This document shows positions 15,721 to 27,600 of a stretch of DNA of 46,772 nt, piece by piece; within the stretch, counting starts at the first letter, position 1, and every line of letters starts with the position of its first letter. The position numbers were made by a program, and so were the translations under genes. The notes under the pieces are model-generated. The model was given only the letters and a program-made list of their open reading frames with translations, had not been told where the DNA came from and searched no databases. The DNA lies in IMG/VR virus record IMGVR_UViG_3300023210_000060, positions 1-46,772 of that record; one strand, 5' to 3'. The DNA comes from a virus.

Positions 15721-18700
15721 GTACTACGGCTCTGATATCATTTAGTCTAGGAGTAAACGCTTCACTTGTGCCAGCGAATACAATCTTAATTTGATATCCA
15801 GTAAATGGTGGTAAGTTATCAACACTATATTGATACTCCCTGAGTTCACTGCCCCCAGTAGTCACAACTTTCTGATCTTCAAGTCCAGAATTTTTCGCTG
15901 AATCAATAACAAGATCTCCAAATCCATTACCATCAGTATCTCTGAGGTTGTCATAACCTGGGAATAATACAAATGACTGATCAGTATTTGCACTATCAAC
16001 AGGATATGTCCTGTAAAGAACTCTCATCTCATTTGTTAGATCAACATATGCACTTGTCAGAACTTTTAGTGAAGTTCCTGGATTTTTGATATCGATTCTA
16101 TCAGAAACATAGATTGCTGCATGTGGATCATCATTAAGGCTATTGACTCTTGGATCATTAACATAATCTGTAATTGGGGCATCAATTCTACTTCTATCAA
16201 AGTCTACGGCACAGTTATCAAGATAGATGAATGGTGAATATCTACCATCAGTAGTATTAAAATCAACTTCAATCGCAAGTGATTTATTTCTTGGCAAACT
16301 ATTAAGTTGTGCATCTTCATTCACTTTGGATGCAACCATCATTGGTTCTGTAAATAAAAGTGTTGCATTTGCTGCAGCAGCAGCAAATCCATTATCAACA
16401 AATGAAGCTTCAACTCCACCAGCACTAGTTCCTGTTACGGTTCTAATACGAGTTTCAATGGAAGTTGTTTTTGGTAGAACAATATCAAATCTTGCATTAA
16501 CTCTATCATATTGAATATTGCTGGAAGCCCAAACTTCATCTCCACCAGCCACTAATTCAGATTCAAAGTTGAGTTGATTTTCACCAGTTGCTCTTGTTCC
16601 ACGATTAATTTCCAGATAATATGTGTCAATAGTTTTGTTAGCCTGGAAAGTAACTCCATTGGGCATTTCATGAGTCTTATTAATTTCAGTTAGGGAAATT
16701 CCATTAAATTCATATGGATAAATTTGATCACCAACTTGGTGTGCGGATGAAGATGAACCTTCAGCGGCTCTTGTGCTAATTCCAAGAGTACCACTACCAA
16801 TGCTGTTGTAGTAAACAACTTCATTACCAATTAGAGCAAAACCAGCAGATGTTGTGATTCCCTGGAAAGTTGCAAATGGAGTCGTATCTGCAACGGAAAC
16901 TGTTGTATTTGTTGCATTAATAGCACCTGTCAATGTTGTTGGTGTTCTTGTTGGTTCTACATCATAAATTTCAACACTATTTCTAATATCCTTCATGGCA
17001 TGATTAGGATGTAGAACTTGAATTACATTTCCACTGTATAATTCATTGGAAACTGTTGAACTTACAACAGTAGTATTTGCAAGAGAAACTACAGTACTGG
17101 AATCATCATAATAAACTAGTGGATCATCTGCAGTGAAGTCTTCACCCTGAACAGCCGTTAGATATAGTTTATCAAATCCATAGATTTCAGATACTGAAAT
17201 CTGAGCGTCCGATCCTTTAAAGACCTCAGATGTTGTAATACCCAAAGATTCTCCGACGATATAACCAGTTCCAGTACTTGCTAGTGATACTGATGAAACC
17301 ACATTATCACTAACTGTTACATCGGCAGTTGCTCCAGATCCATTGCCATTAATAGTGAATAGTGAAACTCCATTGTAAGTTCCATTAGAATAACCAATTC
17401 CAGCAATGTTTACATTAAGAGTTGTAATTGGGCCACCAACATTACCAATATATCCAGTTACAGTGTTTCCAGAACCAACTTTTCTTCCAATATTAAGAAG
17501 ATTTTTCATATCATCTGTTACCACAGTGGTAATCCCAACATCCAATTGTCTTGGTAGAGATTTAATTGGATTTGAAGGTAATGTTGGTATGATTCCAGAA
17601 TCATAATCAATATCTGGATTATAGAATGTGGCAGTTCCTTCTTGAGCTATAAATTCACATCTATTGACAACAAACTTCAAATCTTCAAATTGTGTTGGCG
17701 TCCATGTGGATCCATTCTGCGATTTGAATAAAGAACCAGCACCATACTGTTTAGTATATTGAAGTTGATCTGGACCAGATAGTTCCTTGGTGTTTACAGT
17801 TTTCTCACCAAGTTTTGCAATCCATGCATTATATTTGTCACTTGTAGGTGCAAGAAGAACAATTGCATACTCAGTTTCTGGTAAAACTGGGATTGGTGAT
17901 GAGAATGTTATCCTAGTTGCTGCAGATGCATCATCTGAGGTTTTCACTTGAGATGGATCTAGAACAATTTGGGCCTCTAGAGATACTAGTTGTCCTGTGG
18001 GCAAACCAAGATCAATGGTTCTCAACTCAACTGTTAATGGTGCTTTATTATCTTTTGTTGCCATAAAAATGTCAACGGATGTAATAAATGCACCTTTTTT
18101 GTCTGTTAAGAATGATTGTGCTAGTGGGTCTCTTCTTGGAGCTTCAATAATATTATTCGTTACATTAGTAACATTTCTAACGTTAGTAATTTGAGGTCGA
18201 ATGGTTCTGGTTCTATCAATAACTGTTGTTCTTCTAATAATCCTTGGTGGTGGTAGTTTCTGGAATCTAAAAGTATTTGTTTGAGTCACCGTGGTCACAA
18301 CATTTCTTGTGGTTGTGATTGTTCTTATTTGAGTCGTTGTAAGAGTAGTTCTTTGAATAGTTCCAGTAGCAGAATATATGGATTCTGCTTCACTGTGTTT
18401 TTTCTCTCCAGGAAGTGGTAGAGTATCATTACCAACATTTGTCAATTTAAATGTTTTTGATCCAGTTTTAAATTTAATTTTTTCTTCTATTGTTGGTGTT
18501 CTAAAGAAGAATGATCCATACAAACTACCAAGACCATCAGAAATTAATCTGCTGTCTTTAACAACTGCTTGAGCTCCACTAGTTTTACCAATCAGTTTCA
18601 TTCCTGTGACAATACGTCCAAAGAAGGAACCCTGAGCAGCCAAACTGAGAGCATTTAAATCAATATTTAAGAATTTTGATGATGTATTGTAGGTTTTTGT

Positions 18701-21700
18701 ATTCTCTAATGATTGATTCTTATTATATGGACTAAAGTCTAGGGCCAGATCAGGGTTTTTGAAGTCTCCAGTTTTATGATTAGGAACACAAAGTCTAAAG
18801 ATAATTCTTCTCTTAACTTTGCCACTTTTCGTGGTTATAAATCCTTCGACAGTTTCGCCAACTTTAAATGATCCGACAACACTTTTAATTTCCACGTATT
18901 TTGGAAAAACGTCAAGTTTTTTGGAACCATCTAAGAAAGAATAGTATCTCGTAAATGGTTTTAGTCCATCAGCAAAGAAAGTAACATTTCTACTTCTGAT
19001 AAACGGATCATCAGTCGTTTTTACATCAATATCAGTAGATGTATTCGTGATTGCAGATGATTTTGATGATGTTACTTTTCTATCACTTGATGTAGATGTT
19101 GTCATTGTAGTTCTCCCTGTACGGGGTTTGCCAACTACATTTCTGCTTCTGAACTGTCTACTCCTATTCGTAAGTGTCTTGAATTTCTTTTTGGTTACTT
19201 TTTTGGTTTCAGCTTTATTCGTTACCCAAGTATCAGTAGAAGGTTCTAATCTTATAGTTCCAGTATACTCGATAATATTGAATGGGTTTACATTTTCAAT
19301 TCTGGTAGCAAATTCTTGCGCTAGATATTGAGATTCATTATATCTCAGACTGATAACATTACCAGTCTTTTGTAGAACATTGTCCAACAATTCATAATTT
19401 GTGGTATAATCAAAAGTTTTTGCCAGATTAGAAGCTGCTGGGGCAATTTGTGGTGATAATGTAATTCTACTTGTGGGTACAGAAAGTTGCTTAATACCAG
19501 CATCCACAACACAAGTTGTAAATTCCTGATCAAATAGATCACCGTTTTTGAAATCATCAGCAAAGAATCCACTCTTAAATCTGCTCAATCCATCAGCATC
19601 TTGAATTTGTAAAGATTTGGTTTCATTTTCTAGAATTGAAAGTGAAGTAACTTCTTCAAGATTACTTACTCTAGATTCAATTTCACCAATATCCCTCATC
19701 GTATATCTTTTATTATCTATGAGAGTGACTTGTGCATCATCAATATCATAGAGATATGGTGGCAATTGAATGGTTGCCAAAGTCATTGATTCCTCAACAA
19801 TTGTTGGGGTTTGTGGATCCTCTGATGACTGTCCTTTTACAACTCTAAAACGACCATCAGCGGTTAGAATTACTCTATCCATTCTTGGTAGGTAATATTC
19901 ATAACCAATTAAAGTACTTTCACCAGCCTTTGGAATCAGATTTGTTGTCGATCCAGTAGTAGAGAAATCTCTTGAATCGTAATCAAATGGTGAAGATGTT
20001 GTACCAGTAAATGGAGATACTCTTGGTCTAAAATCAATAGTATCAGATGCTCTAACTATATTAAATGCACTTGTTGAATTTGGATTGTATATGGTTGGGA
20101 TGTCTGTCTTATATCTTTCAGCATCATATGATAGAACTGTAAATGCATCACCTTCATCCGTAGATAAGATAGTGTAATGATCAAATATAACTAAAAGTTG
20201 TTTTGCTGGAATTTTAATTCCAGGATTTCTTACAAGTCTTGCATAATCATAGATGTCTTGTCTTTGGCCATCATCCAAAATATAATCATTTGTCCTATCG
20301 ACATAATCACCAAATATAATTGACTGAATTGTTCCAATAATTCCAGATTCTTGGAATGTTACTTCTTCACCAACAATAAAACGTTCATCATTTAGATAAA
20401 CAATTTCTACAGATGTTGGTGAAGATCTGGTTACAATTTTTGCTACAGATTGATTATTTGGGCCTTTAATATATTCACCAAGAATTGAATTAATATCTAA
20501 TGCGAGTCCTGTTTCAAAAGTTAATTTATCTAAAACTGGAGCACTACTAGTATTTGATTCATAAATTGCAGCTATATTGACAACATCTGGATAATTTATA
20601 GAAATTTCTTCGTCTTCAACTCTTAGGCCGAAGAATGAGTTGAAATCTAAACCATTGGAAAGATTTGTTGATACACCAGAAACTTTATTTTTGGACTTGT
20701 CTACAGTCAGTTTAGTACTTCTTGTAAACTGTTTAATCTTTGATTTTAGACCTATCTTTTTAGCGGTTGCAATAACCGTGACATCAGTTTCACTAGCAGT
20801 TAATCCTGTGAAAGTAACTTCCGTACCGTCAGTATTAATGTTGAATTGATCAGAAGTCAGATCCTCAATAGATCCATCCGAATAGTGTATTGAATATCTT
20901 TCAGCGTCAAAATTCTCAAATAGGGCACTGGATACTCCAACTGAACTTATGTTTACAGTTAAGTTTCCTAACGCATCGGTCGATAATCCATCAATTTGGT
21001 CATAAATTGGTAGATTTGCTGATGATAGATCAATTGTACTTACATTATCATTATCAAATCGAATAAAGAGTGATCCTCCATTATCACCAATAGAAAAGTC
21101 TGTTTCACCAACCCTGAAATCAACAGTTATGTCTGTTGTTGGAAGTAATCCAGTAGCGACTCCAGCAATGTCCGAAACAGCTATAACAGTCATTGAGTTT
21201 CCGTCTGGGGAAACTGTACTTACTCTGTTAAATACCTCATCTGCATATGCATCTGAAGTATTTTGATATCTAATAATGGTATTTGTTGCAATTCCAGTAA
21301 ATTTATTTCCAGGGGATGTTACAGTACCTCCGCTATTGATGGTAATTTTATCAGTTGCTTTAAATCCTCCAGCAACTCTAGACTTTAGAGATACATCAGC
21401 GACAAAATCTGATTGAAGTCCCAGTGAACTTGCATCCTGATATACAGATTTTACATCATTGATAGAATATAAAATAATATCTTTAATTGTTCTTGGATTT
21501 TCAGTTACACCGTCGATTGAAATCTGCTCACCCTCCATGAAGGTGCCAGATGTTTGATGTAACTTTACATATTTTCCACTAGACCATGCTTCACTTGCGT
21601 ATCCACTAGCACCACTACTCAATCCTTTAAAGTATGTGCCCTTGGAATATTCATATTCTTCATTTAATGTTAATTGTGTATATGTTTGTATATCAAATAA

Positions 21701-23083
21701 TCTTAAATCCCACTCTGTGCTATCATCTGCATATGATGCATCAGTTACAGAAAATGAGTATACTCTAGCTTCACCGACTTTTTCTCCAGTACCAGCAGTG
21801 TTGCTTGATGTTCTCTGGTCATACAACTCTACAACGTATGTTGAGTCTCTATTTAATCCTATTACTGGAGTTCCAAAAACATTATTTACTTTTAGAATAT
21901 TACCAAGATCTAATGGAACTAAAGCATTCTCTACAGGTTTAGTATCTCTTGGTTTATCGACATCAATAATTCTAGATCCAACTACGTCAATATCATATCC
22001 ATTTACATATGCCTTTCCAGGGCCAACAACTAAGCAAAGTAGATCATCTGAGGGAACATTACCTTCTCTAGTTGTTTGTGACTCTTCATATACACCACCA
22101 TTTCCAATTTCATCATTTAGACATTCGTCCAATGTTAAATCGAAAGGAATTACAGAATAATCCCCAGATTCCTCATAAGTTCTCTTTGCAAAATAATCTT
22201 TAATGACATTATACTGAGTTTTTTGCTCAGATTTTGCTGTTATTCCTTCTTCTATCCTTAAAATTTCTACAAACGAACGATCATCAATATTATTAATATC
22301 TTTTTTGACTAATTTTAGATCGAATTGGAATCTATCTGCTCCTGGAGCTGAATAATTATTAAATCCTCTGGCATTATCAAATAGAGATTCATTTTCATTT
22401 GCATTTACTGTCCTTTCAATAATATCCAATCCAACCCTATAGGATGGTTCATTTGTATATTGATCAAGAATTATTGTTTGTGCATAAACATCTACAAAAT
22501 AACCACGAACAAAATATACACCATCGGCAATTGAAATTGCAGAACCAATAGCAGTTGCATTATCAGAAATTACCTGTGCAAAAGAGGATCCTTCAGTAAT
22601 GGTTGTATTGCCATATGTTATATTTTGTTCAGCAAGAAGTAATTCACTCTCAAGAAAACTTACATCTTCCCCATCATCATTTGAATTCAAGTATTTTACA
22701 TATAATGTGAGTTCCCCATCATCAGAATCTTCAGCAGATAAAACATTTACAACTCTAGCTGTTACTTGAGTTGTTTGGCCCTTAATAACAGTACCAATAA
22801 ATTCATTAATGTATACAGATACTGGAATTCCAAGAAAATCAGAATTTATCTTTACTGAAAAATATTCTCTGTCATAAGAAACACCACCAGGAATTACTAC
22901 AGATCCATCTTTAAATATGTGATCGCCAAAACTTTCAATCTGATTCTGAAGAATAGATTGTAAGTTATTTAATTCCCTAGCTTGAACTGGAAATCCAGGT
23001 TTAAATAATACCTTATAAAAATTATCAGTTGGATCATAGTCATCAAAATAGGGTGAGACATTTAAATTTGTTTTTTGTGCCAT
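15713..23083 (-). CDS. Giant virion protein (DUF4815-like), 2456 aa, in the gp9-gp12 slot
   Basis: The N-terminus (NVSPYFDDYDPTDNFYKVLF then PGFPVQARELNNLQSILQNQ) is the mark of the DUF4815-type structural proteins of T4-like cyanophages, recognised from memory. Residues about 1290-1345 and 1575-1650 are low-complexity Thr/Ser/Arg/Lys-rich, interrupted by FADGLKPFTRYYSFLDGSKK. After about 1650, RRDPLAQSFL begins a jelly-roll-like domain. A Gly-rich GxGY module sits near 1890-1950, and the C-terminus ends YQIKIVFAGTSEAFTPRLND. The remainder is beta-rich with no recognised enzyme motif. It follows gp8 by 4 nt, where T4 has gp9-gp12, none of which is recognisable here. It is therefore probably a baseplate-periphery or adsorption protein. 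A GATAAATA motif lies 99 nt before the ATG. Confidence 0.92.
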   Translation of the reverse strand: MAQKTNLNVSPYFDDYDPTDNFYKVLFKPGFPVQARELNNLQSILQNQIESFGDHIFKDGSVVIPGGVSYDREYFSVKINSDFLGIPVSVYINEFIGTVIKGQTTQVTARVVNVLSAEDSDDGELTLYVKYLNSNDDGEDVSFLESELLLAEQNITYGNTTITEGSSFAQVISDNATAIGSAISIADGVYFVRGYFVDVYAQTIILDQYTNEPSYRVGLDIIERTVNANENESLFDNARGFNNYSAPGADRFQFDLKLVKKDINNIDDRSFVEILRIEEGITAKSEQKTQYNVIKDYFAKRTYEESGDYSVIPFDLTLDECLNDEIGNGGVYEESQTTREGNVPSDDLLCLVVGPGKAYVNGYDIDVVGSRIIDVDKPRDTKPVENALVPLDLGNILKVNNVFGTPVIGLNRDSTYVVELYDQRTSSNTAGTGEKVGEARVYSFSVTDASYADDSTEWDLRLFDIQTYTQLTLNEEYEYSKGTYFKGLSSGASGYASEAWSSGKYVKLHQTSGTFMEGEQISIDGVTENPRTIKDIILYSINDVKSVYQDASSLGLQSDFVADVSLKSRVAGGFKATDKITINSGGTVTSPGNKFTGIATNTIIRYQNTSDAYADEVFNRVSTVSPDGNSMTVIAVSDIAGVATGLLPTTDITVDFRVGETDFSIGDNGGSLFIRFDNDNVSTIDLSSANLPIYDQIDGLSTDALGNLTVNISSVGVSSALFENFDAERYSIHYSDGSIEDLTSDQFNINTDGTEVTFTGLTASETDVTVIATAKKIGLKSKIKQFTRSTKLTVDKSKNKVSGVSTNLSNGLDFNSFFGLRVEDEEISINYPDVVNIAAIYESNTSSAPVLDKLTFETGLALDINSILGEYIKGPNNQSVAKIVTRSSPTSVEIVYLNDERFIVGEEVTFQESGIIGTIQSIIFGDYVDRTNDYILDDGQRQDIYDYARLVRNPGIKIPAKQLLVIFDHYTILSTDEGDAFTVLSYDAERYKTDIPTIYNPNSTSAFNIVRASDTIDFRPRVSPFTGTTSSPFDYDSRDFSTTGSTTNLIPKAGESTLIGYEYYLPRMDRVILTADGRFRVVKGQSSEDPQTPTIVEESMTLATIQLPPYLYDIDDAQVTLIDNKRYTMRDIGEIESRVSNLEEVTSLSILENETKSLQIQDADGLSRFKSGFFADDFKNGDLFDQEFTTCVVDAGIKQLSVPTSRITLSPQIAPAASNLAKTFDYTTNYELLDNVLQKTGNVISLRYNESQYLAQEFATRIENVNPFNIIEYTGTIRLEPSTDTWVTNKAETKKVTKKKFKTLTNRSRQFRSRNVVGKPRTGRTTMTTSTSSDRKVTSSKSSAITNTSTDIDVKTTDDPFIRSRNVTFFADGLKPFTRYYSFLDGSKKLDVFPKYVEIKSVVGSFKVGETVEGFITTKSGKVKRRIIFRLCVPNHKTGDFKNPDLALDFSPYNKNQSLENTKTYNTSSKFLNIDLNALSLAAQGSFFGRIVTGMKLIGKTSGAQAVVKDSRLISDGLGSLYGSFFFRTPTIEEKIKFKTGSKTFKLTNVGNDTLPLPGEKKHSEAESIYSATGTIQRTTLTTTQIRTITTTRNVVTTVTQTNTFRFQKLPPPRIIRRTTVIDRTRTIRPQITNVRNVTNVTNNIIEAPRRDPLAQSFLTDKKGAFITSVDIFMATKDNKAPLTVELRTIDLGLPTGQLVSLEAQIVLDPSQVKTSDDASAATRITFSSPIPVLPETEYAIVLLAPTSDKYNAWIAKLGEKTVNTKELSGPDQLQYTKQYGAGSLFKSQNGSTWTPTQFEDLKFVVNRCEFIAQEGTATFYNPDIDYDSGIIPTLPSNPIKSLPRQLDVGITTVVTDDMKNLLNIGRKVGSGNTVTGYIGNVGGPITTLNVNIAGIGYSNGTYNGVSLFTINGNGSGATADVTVSDNVVSSVSLASTGTGYIVGESLGITTSEVFKGSDAQISVSEIYGFDKLYLTAVQGEDFTADDPLVYYDDSSTVVSLANTTVVSSTVSNELYSGNVIQVLHPNHAMKDIRNSVEIYDVEPTRTPTTLTGAINATNTTVSVADTTPFATFQGITTSAGFALIGNEVVYYNSIGSGTLGISTRAAEGSSSSAHQVGDQIYPYEFNGISLTEINKTHEMPNGVTFQANKTIDTYYLEINRGTRATGENQLNFESELVAGGDEVWASSNIQYDRVNARFDIVLPKTTSIETRIRTVTGTSAGGVEASFVDNGFAAAAANATLLFTEPMMVASKVNEDAQLNSLPRNKSLAIEVDFNTTDGRYSPFIYLDNCAVDFDRSRIDAPITDYVNDPRVNSLNDDPHAAIYVSDRIDIKNPGTSLKVLTSAYVDLTNEMRVLYRTYPVDSANTDQSFVLFPGYDNLRDTDGNGFGDLVIDSAKNSGLEDQKVVTTGGSELREYQYSVDNLPPFTGYQIKIVFAGTSEAFTPRLNDIRAVVLA

Positions 23084-23087
23084 TGCT

Positions 23088-24650
23088 TCAGAATTCCAGT
23101 ACTACTTTGATGTCTTCTTTTTGACGAGAATTTCGCGCTATAGTGGGTCTATTATCAATATAGATTATTTCTCCCGACCTCTTATTTATCTGAGACTTAG
23201 AAAGTCCATCGGTAAAGTTCACTCCGAGATTGATTGTATTGTTGCCAATAACAGTTGTAATTCCAGAGAAGTTTGTATCGACAGAAGCAGAGAATCCACC
23301 ATCAGTTGTAACAGACTCAACACTTGAGTCAAAATCAACATATTTGGATTCTGATGTGACGCCAATAAAATCTCTCTGTGTTCCTGTCGCCTTGTTAAAG
23401 TACAATGAACGATCTTGAATATACTTGATCACATTAGTCTCCTCATCAAAAGAGGCTACATATCCAACAGCGGTTGTTGTACCAACAACTTGCTTAATGG
23501 TATCACCAACAACCAAACTTCCACTTGGACTAGTAACCTTAATTTGTCCCATTGCAGAATAGTTATTTGCACTAAAGACTGCCGTAGAACCAAATGAGGT
23601 TGGATTTTTTACAATACCAACCTGTGCAAATTGAGTATCAGTTGGGAAATTTCTTGAGGAGTCATCAAAACGTGAGTAGACTAGAACTTTCTCAGCTCCC
23701 AATTCTTTATACAAATCATAACCATGACCTCTTGATGGTGGAATGATTGGGATCAACTCGGCAAATTCTGTTAGACTACCACTTTGAACTGGGCCTAAAT
23801 CAACAATACCGTAACTATATCCTTTACCACCAGAAGAAACCTGTGCGCTTGTAATTCTTCCACTACTATCTGTGGAAACAACTACCTTTCCTCCAGTACC
23901 ATCCCCCAAAATATCAAGTTCAACATTTAATCCAAGACCATATCCAAATCCATCCTTTTTGACGGAGATGGTCTTGATTTGATTACTATTGATTTCGGAA
24001 TCACCATTATTGCGAACAGCTTCAATTTGTGGATCAGTTGAAGTGATCCAATTTGCTGGTAAGGTAATATATTCAGTAGAATCAAATTTAATGATGTCTG
24101 ATGGTGAGATAGTGAAAAGATACTTCCAAATATAACCATCACCACTTTCACCAGCTCTATTTGGTTCTAAATCTGTGAATGTTGGTTCGTCTTGTGATGC
24201 ATTTCCTGCTGGATTTGATGGGGTTGCTCCATTTTCAATACAAATATAAACTCTAAATTCAGAGTTCATTACATAATATCTTGAATCATACAACCTGGTT
24301 GATCCTGTTATTGGAGATAAGTTATTTGTACTATAATCATGGCGATATTGTTCATAAACATTACCCTGCTCCCAGTCAACTCTTCTTATAACTCTACGAA
24401 TATTTGCTGGGGTAATTTTCTTACCGAACAGCATAGTATCATAGACATGATTACTATAATTAAAATTGTCAATTGGTGCTGGTGGACCAGATGTGTTTGT
24501 ATTCCAATCAGACGTTCTACCAAACCCAACCGATAAAGTTGGATTTGGTAAGGACGTAAAAACATAATATGAATTTTCAATACTTTCTACAGAGTTAATA
24601 AAATTATTAACATTCAGTATCCTAAATTGGTCCGTTACAATAGCCGCCAT
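23088..24650 (-). CDS. 8: Baseplate wedge protein gp8 with an internal insertion
   Basis: gp8 is a wedge subunit that binds gp7 and gp10 in T4. T4 gp8 is 334 aa; this is 520. The gp8 frame is clear: IVTDQFRILNVNNFINS near the start, RVIRRVDW (86-93), SGDGYIWKYLFTI (169-181) matching T4 GDGYVWEYLFEI, and the C-terminal SGEIIYIDNRP (492-502) ending IKVVLEF. Extra sequence occupies about 225-285 (two GFGY/GKGY turns, the same module as in gp14) and about 365-470 (a VGDTIKQVVG module). It starts 27 nt after gp7's stop and has a CATAAATA motif 24 nt before the ATG. Confidence 0.95.
   Translation of the reverse strand: MAAIVTDQFRILNVNNFINSVESIENSYYVFTSLPNPTLSVGFGRTSDWNTNTSGPPAPIDNFNYSNHVYDTMLFGKKITPANIRRVIRRVDWEQGNVYEQYRHDYSTNNLSPITGSTRLYDSRYYVMNSEFRVYICIENGATPSNPAGNASQDEPTFTDLEPNRAGESGDGYIWKYLFTISPSDIIKFDSTEYITLPANWITSTDPQIEAVRNNGDSEINSNQIKTISVKKDGFGYGLGLNVELDILGDGTGGKVVVSTDSSGRITSAQVSSGGKGYSYGIVDLGPVQSGSLTEFAELIPIIPPSRGHGYDLYKELGAEKVLVYSRFDDSSRNFPTDTQFAQVGIVKNPTSFGSTAVFSANNYSAMGQIKVTSPSGSLVVGDTIKQVVGTTTAVGYVASFDEETNVIKYIQDRSLYFNKATGTQRDFIGVTSESKYVDFDSSVESVTTDGGFSASVDTNFSGITTVIGNNTINLGVNFTDGLSKSQINKRSGEIIYIDNRPTIARNSRQKEDIKVVLEF
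23183..23190 (-). promoter_or_regulatory. Late-promoter-like GATAAATA within gp8 end
   Basis: The minus strand reads GATAAATAAG inside the last 100 nt of gp8, identical over ten bases to the motif before gp20, and 99 nt before the 2456-aa gene's ATG. Because it lies in coding sequence it could be coincidental. Confidence 0.45.
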
Positions 24651-24674
24651 TACTATTTTGGGTGGTTTTTTTTC

Positions 24675-24682
24675 TATTTATG
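24675..24682 (-). promoter_or_regulatory. Late-promoter-like CATAAATA before gp8
   Basis: The minus strand reads CATAAATA overlapping the gp7 stop codon, 24 nt before the gp8 ATG. Confidence 0.6.
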
Positions 24683-27600
24683 ATGAAACTTGCTTATTAA
24701 TATTTCCAGTGTTTCTCAAACCAACACCTCTTCTAGTAATTGATGGATAGGTTGTTAGGCCAACATCAAAAGTATTACCCTCAACTGTTAGAGTAATTGG
24801 AGACACACCTCTAGTGAAATTACTTAATTTGCCCCAAGAGAATTGACCAATATCATCACCTGTTGTGGTTATTATTCCAATAGTATCAGTATCGGACTTA
24901 ATATTACATGTGATAATACCAGTGGTTCCTTCAATGAAGTACTCTTGGATAATGTAAATATTGTCAACATTAGTGGATCCAATTCCAACAATTTCTGAGT
25001 CCGAAGAATCTACAGAAGTCACTCCAGTTCCAGTTACGGTATCTTTAACAACAATTGGATAACCAGGTAAAAGAGTTGGGAACAATGATACTTGACCAGA
25101 ATTGCTCAAATCAACTTGGAATTTAAGGGCCAATGGATGACCACCAACTCCTGTTGTAGTTCCAATACCAGTGATGATACCAGAGTATCCAAGAATAATA
25201 GGTGCATCTATAATTGTTTCAGTTACAGGTGCAGCGGTTGCAACAATAACTAGGGGTAAGTTTGTATTTGTATATCCAAATCCTGGATTTGTAATTGTAA
25301 CAGAAGTTAGAATTCCTCCAGAGGCAGATGCTGTTGCAATAGCAGTAGTACCAACACCAACAATTCCATATTTTGCATTATCAACCTTTGGTGGATTTGC
25401 AATTCTAATTGAAACATCACCATCAGGATATCCAGATCCACCATCATTGATTGTGAGAGATGTGATCGTACCTGCTACAGAAACTCCTGCAGTAACTGCA
25501 GCTGCTACTGGATCATTATAATCAACAATAAGTGCATCACAAACAATTTCTCCAAAGTTGGATCCATCAGCATCTTCTTCATATTGGAAGAATTTTGCAT
25601 CATCTAAGAAAATTTCAGTATCTGAAGAACCAAAATTACCAATAACTTTGCCCACAGGCATAATTTGTGCTTCCAAAGAATCTCTCACCTTGTATTGAAC
25701 CTGCTCAGAAATAATTACATCTTTCTTTTGTCTTGTAAAGTTGAGAGGACGGAATTTATCTCCATCAATTCCCTGCTGACGATAAACATTCGTTTCAATA
25801 TCAGTAGAATCAATAATTGAGAAAATGGTTCTCGTATCTTGAGATTGAACATCACCAGAAATAGATCTGAGCATTTGTACTCTGTCTCCTGGTTTGACTG
25901 TTTCATATACAGTCACTAGAGCACTATCAGTTCCTCTTGTACCTCTATAGAAGTAGAGGGAAATATCATCCTCAACTCTTGGTGGAGATGTAAAGTTGAA
26001 GTTGAAACTTGTACCACCTTCAAAGAAGTAATCTTTCTTGGGCACCTGAACAACGCCATTAACAAAGATTAGTAGAACAGCGTCCAAATCAATTTCTACA
26101 GATTGTTGGTCTGTAATATCTCTCTGGAAACTTAAACTATTTCCATTTAGCTTGAGTGGGAATCTTGTTCTTTGGCCATCCTGTAGACTCCTGATTGAGT
26201 CAATATAATCAATTTGTCCAAAGTTCCATGATGAGAATGTATCGTTTAGAACATTGAGAACCTCTAAAGTAAATTCACTATAATTTGTTCCAACTCCTAC
26301 AGCAGTTACTAGACCAACTGGTCTAAACAAATCACCTCTTAGGAATGCAAATCCTGGATTATTGAGTGTGAATCCTTTAACTGCAAAAGTAGTTGTTCCA
26401 ATTCCAGTCGTTCCAGCGGGGCCGACACTTAGTGATACTGTAACTCCTTTTCCAGTATCTGTAGTAGCACCAATACCAAGTCTGCTAATACCTTCAATTG
26501 GAAGATTTGCATATGATGGGATGGATACCTGAATGGTTGGATCTGTGTATCCAGTTCCACCATCTTCAATGGTAAATGATAGAGATCCTCCTGCACCAAC
26601 TGTTGTTATAATTGTTGCAGCTGATCCAGAATGACCATCCTCTTCAACTACAACTGTTGCTGCGTTGAAATAACCAGAACCAAATGTTAGATAATTGAAT
26701 TTGGCAGCTTCGGCAACAGTTGCACCCTTTCTTCTATTTGGAACAAAGGTATGGGCAAAACCAACCTTAAATACATCAACTTCAAACTCAGTATCCGTCT
26801 TAATTGTTTCAATTTCATATGGACCAACTGTCTTGATTCCATGTACAATTCCATGATCATCATAGATATGATCAATTGTAGAAACTCCTACATTAGTGAT
26901 AATTTGATTAGGAGCAGGAAGACCAAAGATTTTGAATTCAGATCCTTGAGTTCCATCTGGGAAAATTGAAGTTGTGATGCCAATTCTAACCTTACCAGTT
27001 CCAGAAACATAATCGTGAGCAATTGTAGAAATACCTACGTTTGTAACGATTGATGTTCCAGAACTTCCAGCATTAACGTTAAAGTAGAAACCTTGAGTTC
27101 CATCTGGGAAGATAGTTGTTGTCACGCCTGCATGAGGAGCTGCACATGAGAATTCAATATCGCGAAGCATTACCAAATCACCATCACTTAAACCATGATT
27201 ATCTGCTGTTAGGATTGTACTAACGCCAGTTGATGCAGTGTAATCAAAGTCATAGATAGCAATCTCATTACCATATGCAAGACAAGTCATTGCAATTCCA
27301 GAGAGATTAATTACATCTCCAATGGCAAGACCACTGTAATTTTTCTTAGTAGTAATAGTTGAGAAACCAGTTGTCTTATCATATTCAAAATTAGAGATTG
27401 CGAAAGGAATACCTCTATTGTCTGGGAATCTAGTGGTCGTGAATCCAGTCTCAACAACACCTCCACTATGAGCAACATAAGTATGTGCAAATCCAACTGG
27501 TAGAGCATTTACTGAGAAGTTCTTAGAGTCGATTACGTTTCCAACTTTATAACCACCAACAAATTTGACACCTTGGGCAACACCATTAGCTGAATAAGTA

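Noticed and set aside
21636-22160. 174-aa plus-strand frame inside the 2456-aa gene
   Set aside because: It is antisense to a well-supported gene, has low-complexity Ser/Tyr/Phe-rich translation with no motif, and there is no plus-strand promoter or ribosome site.
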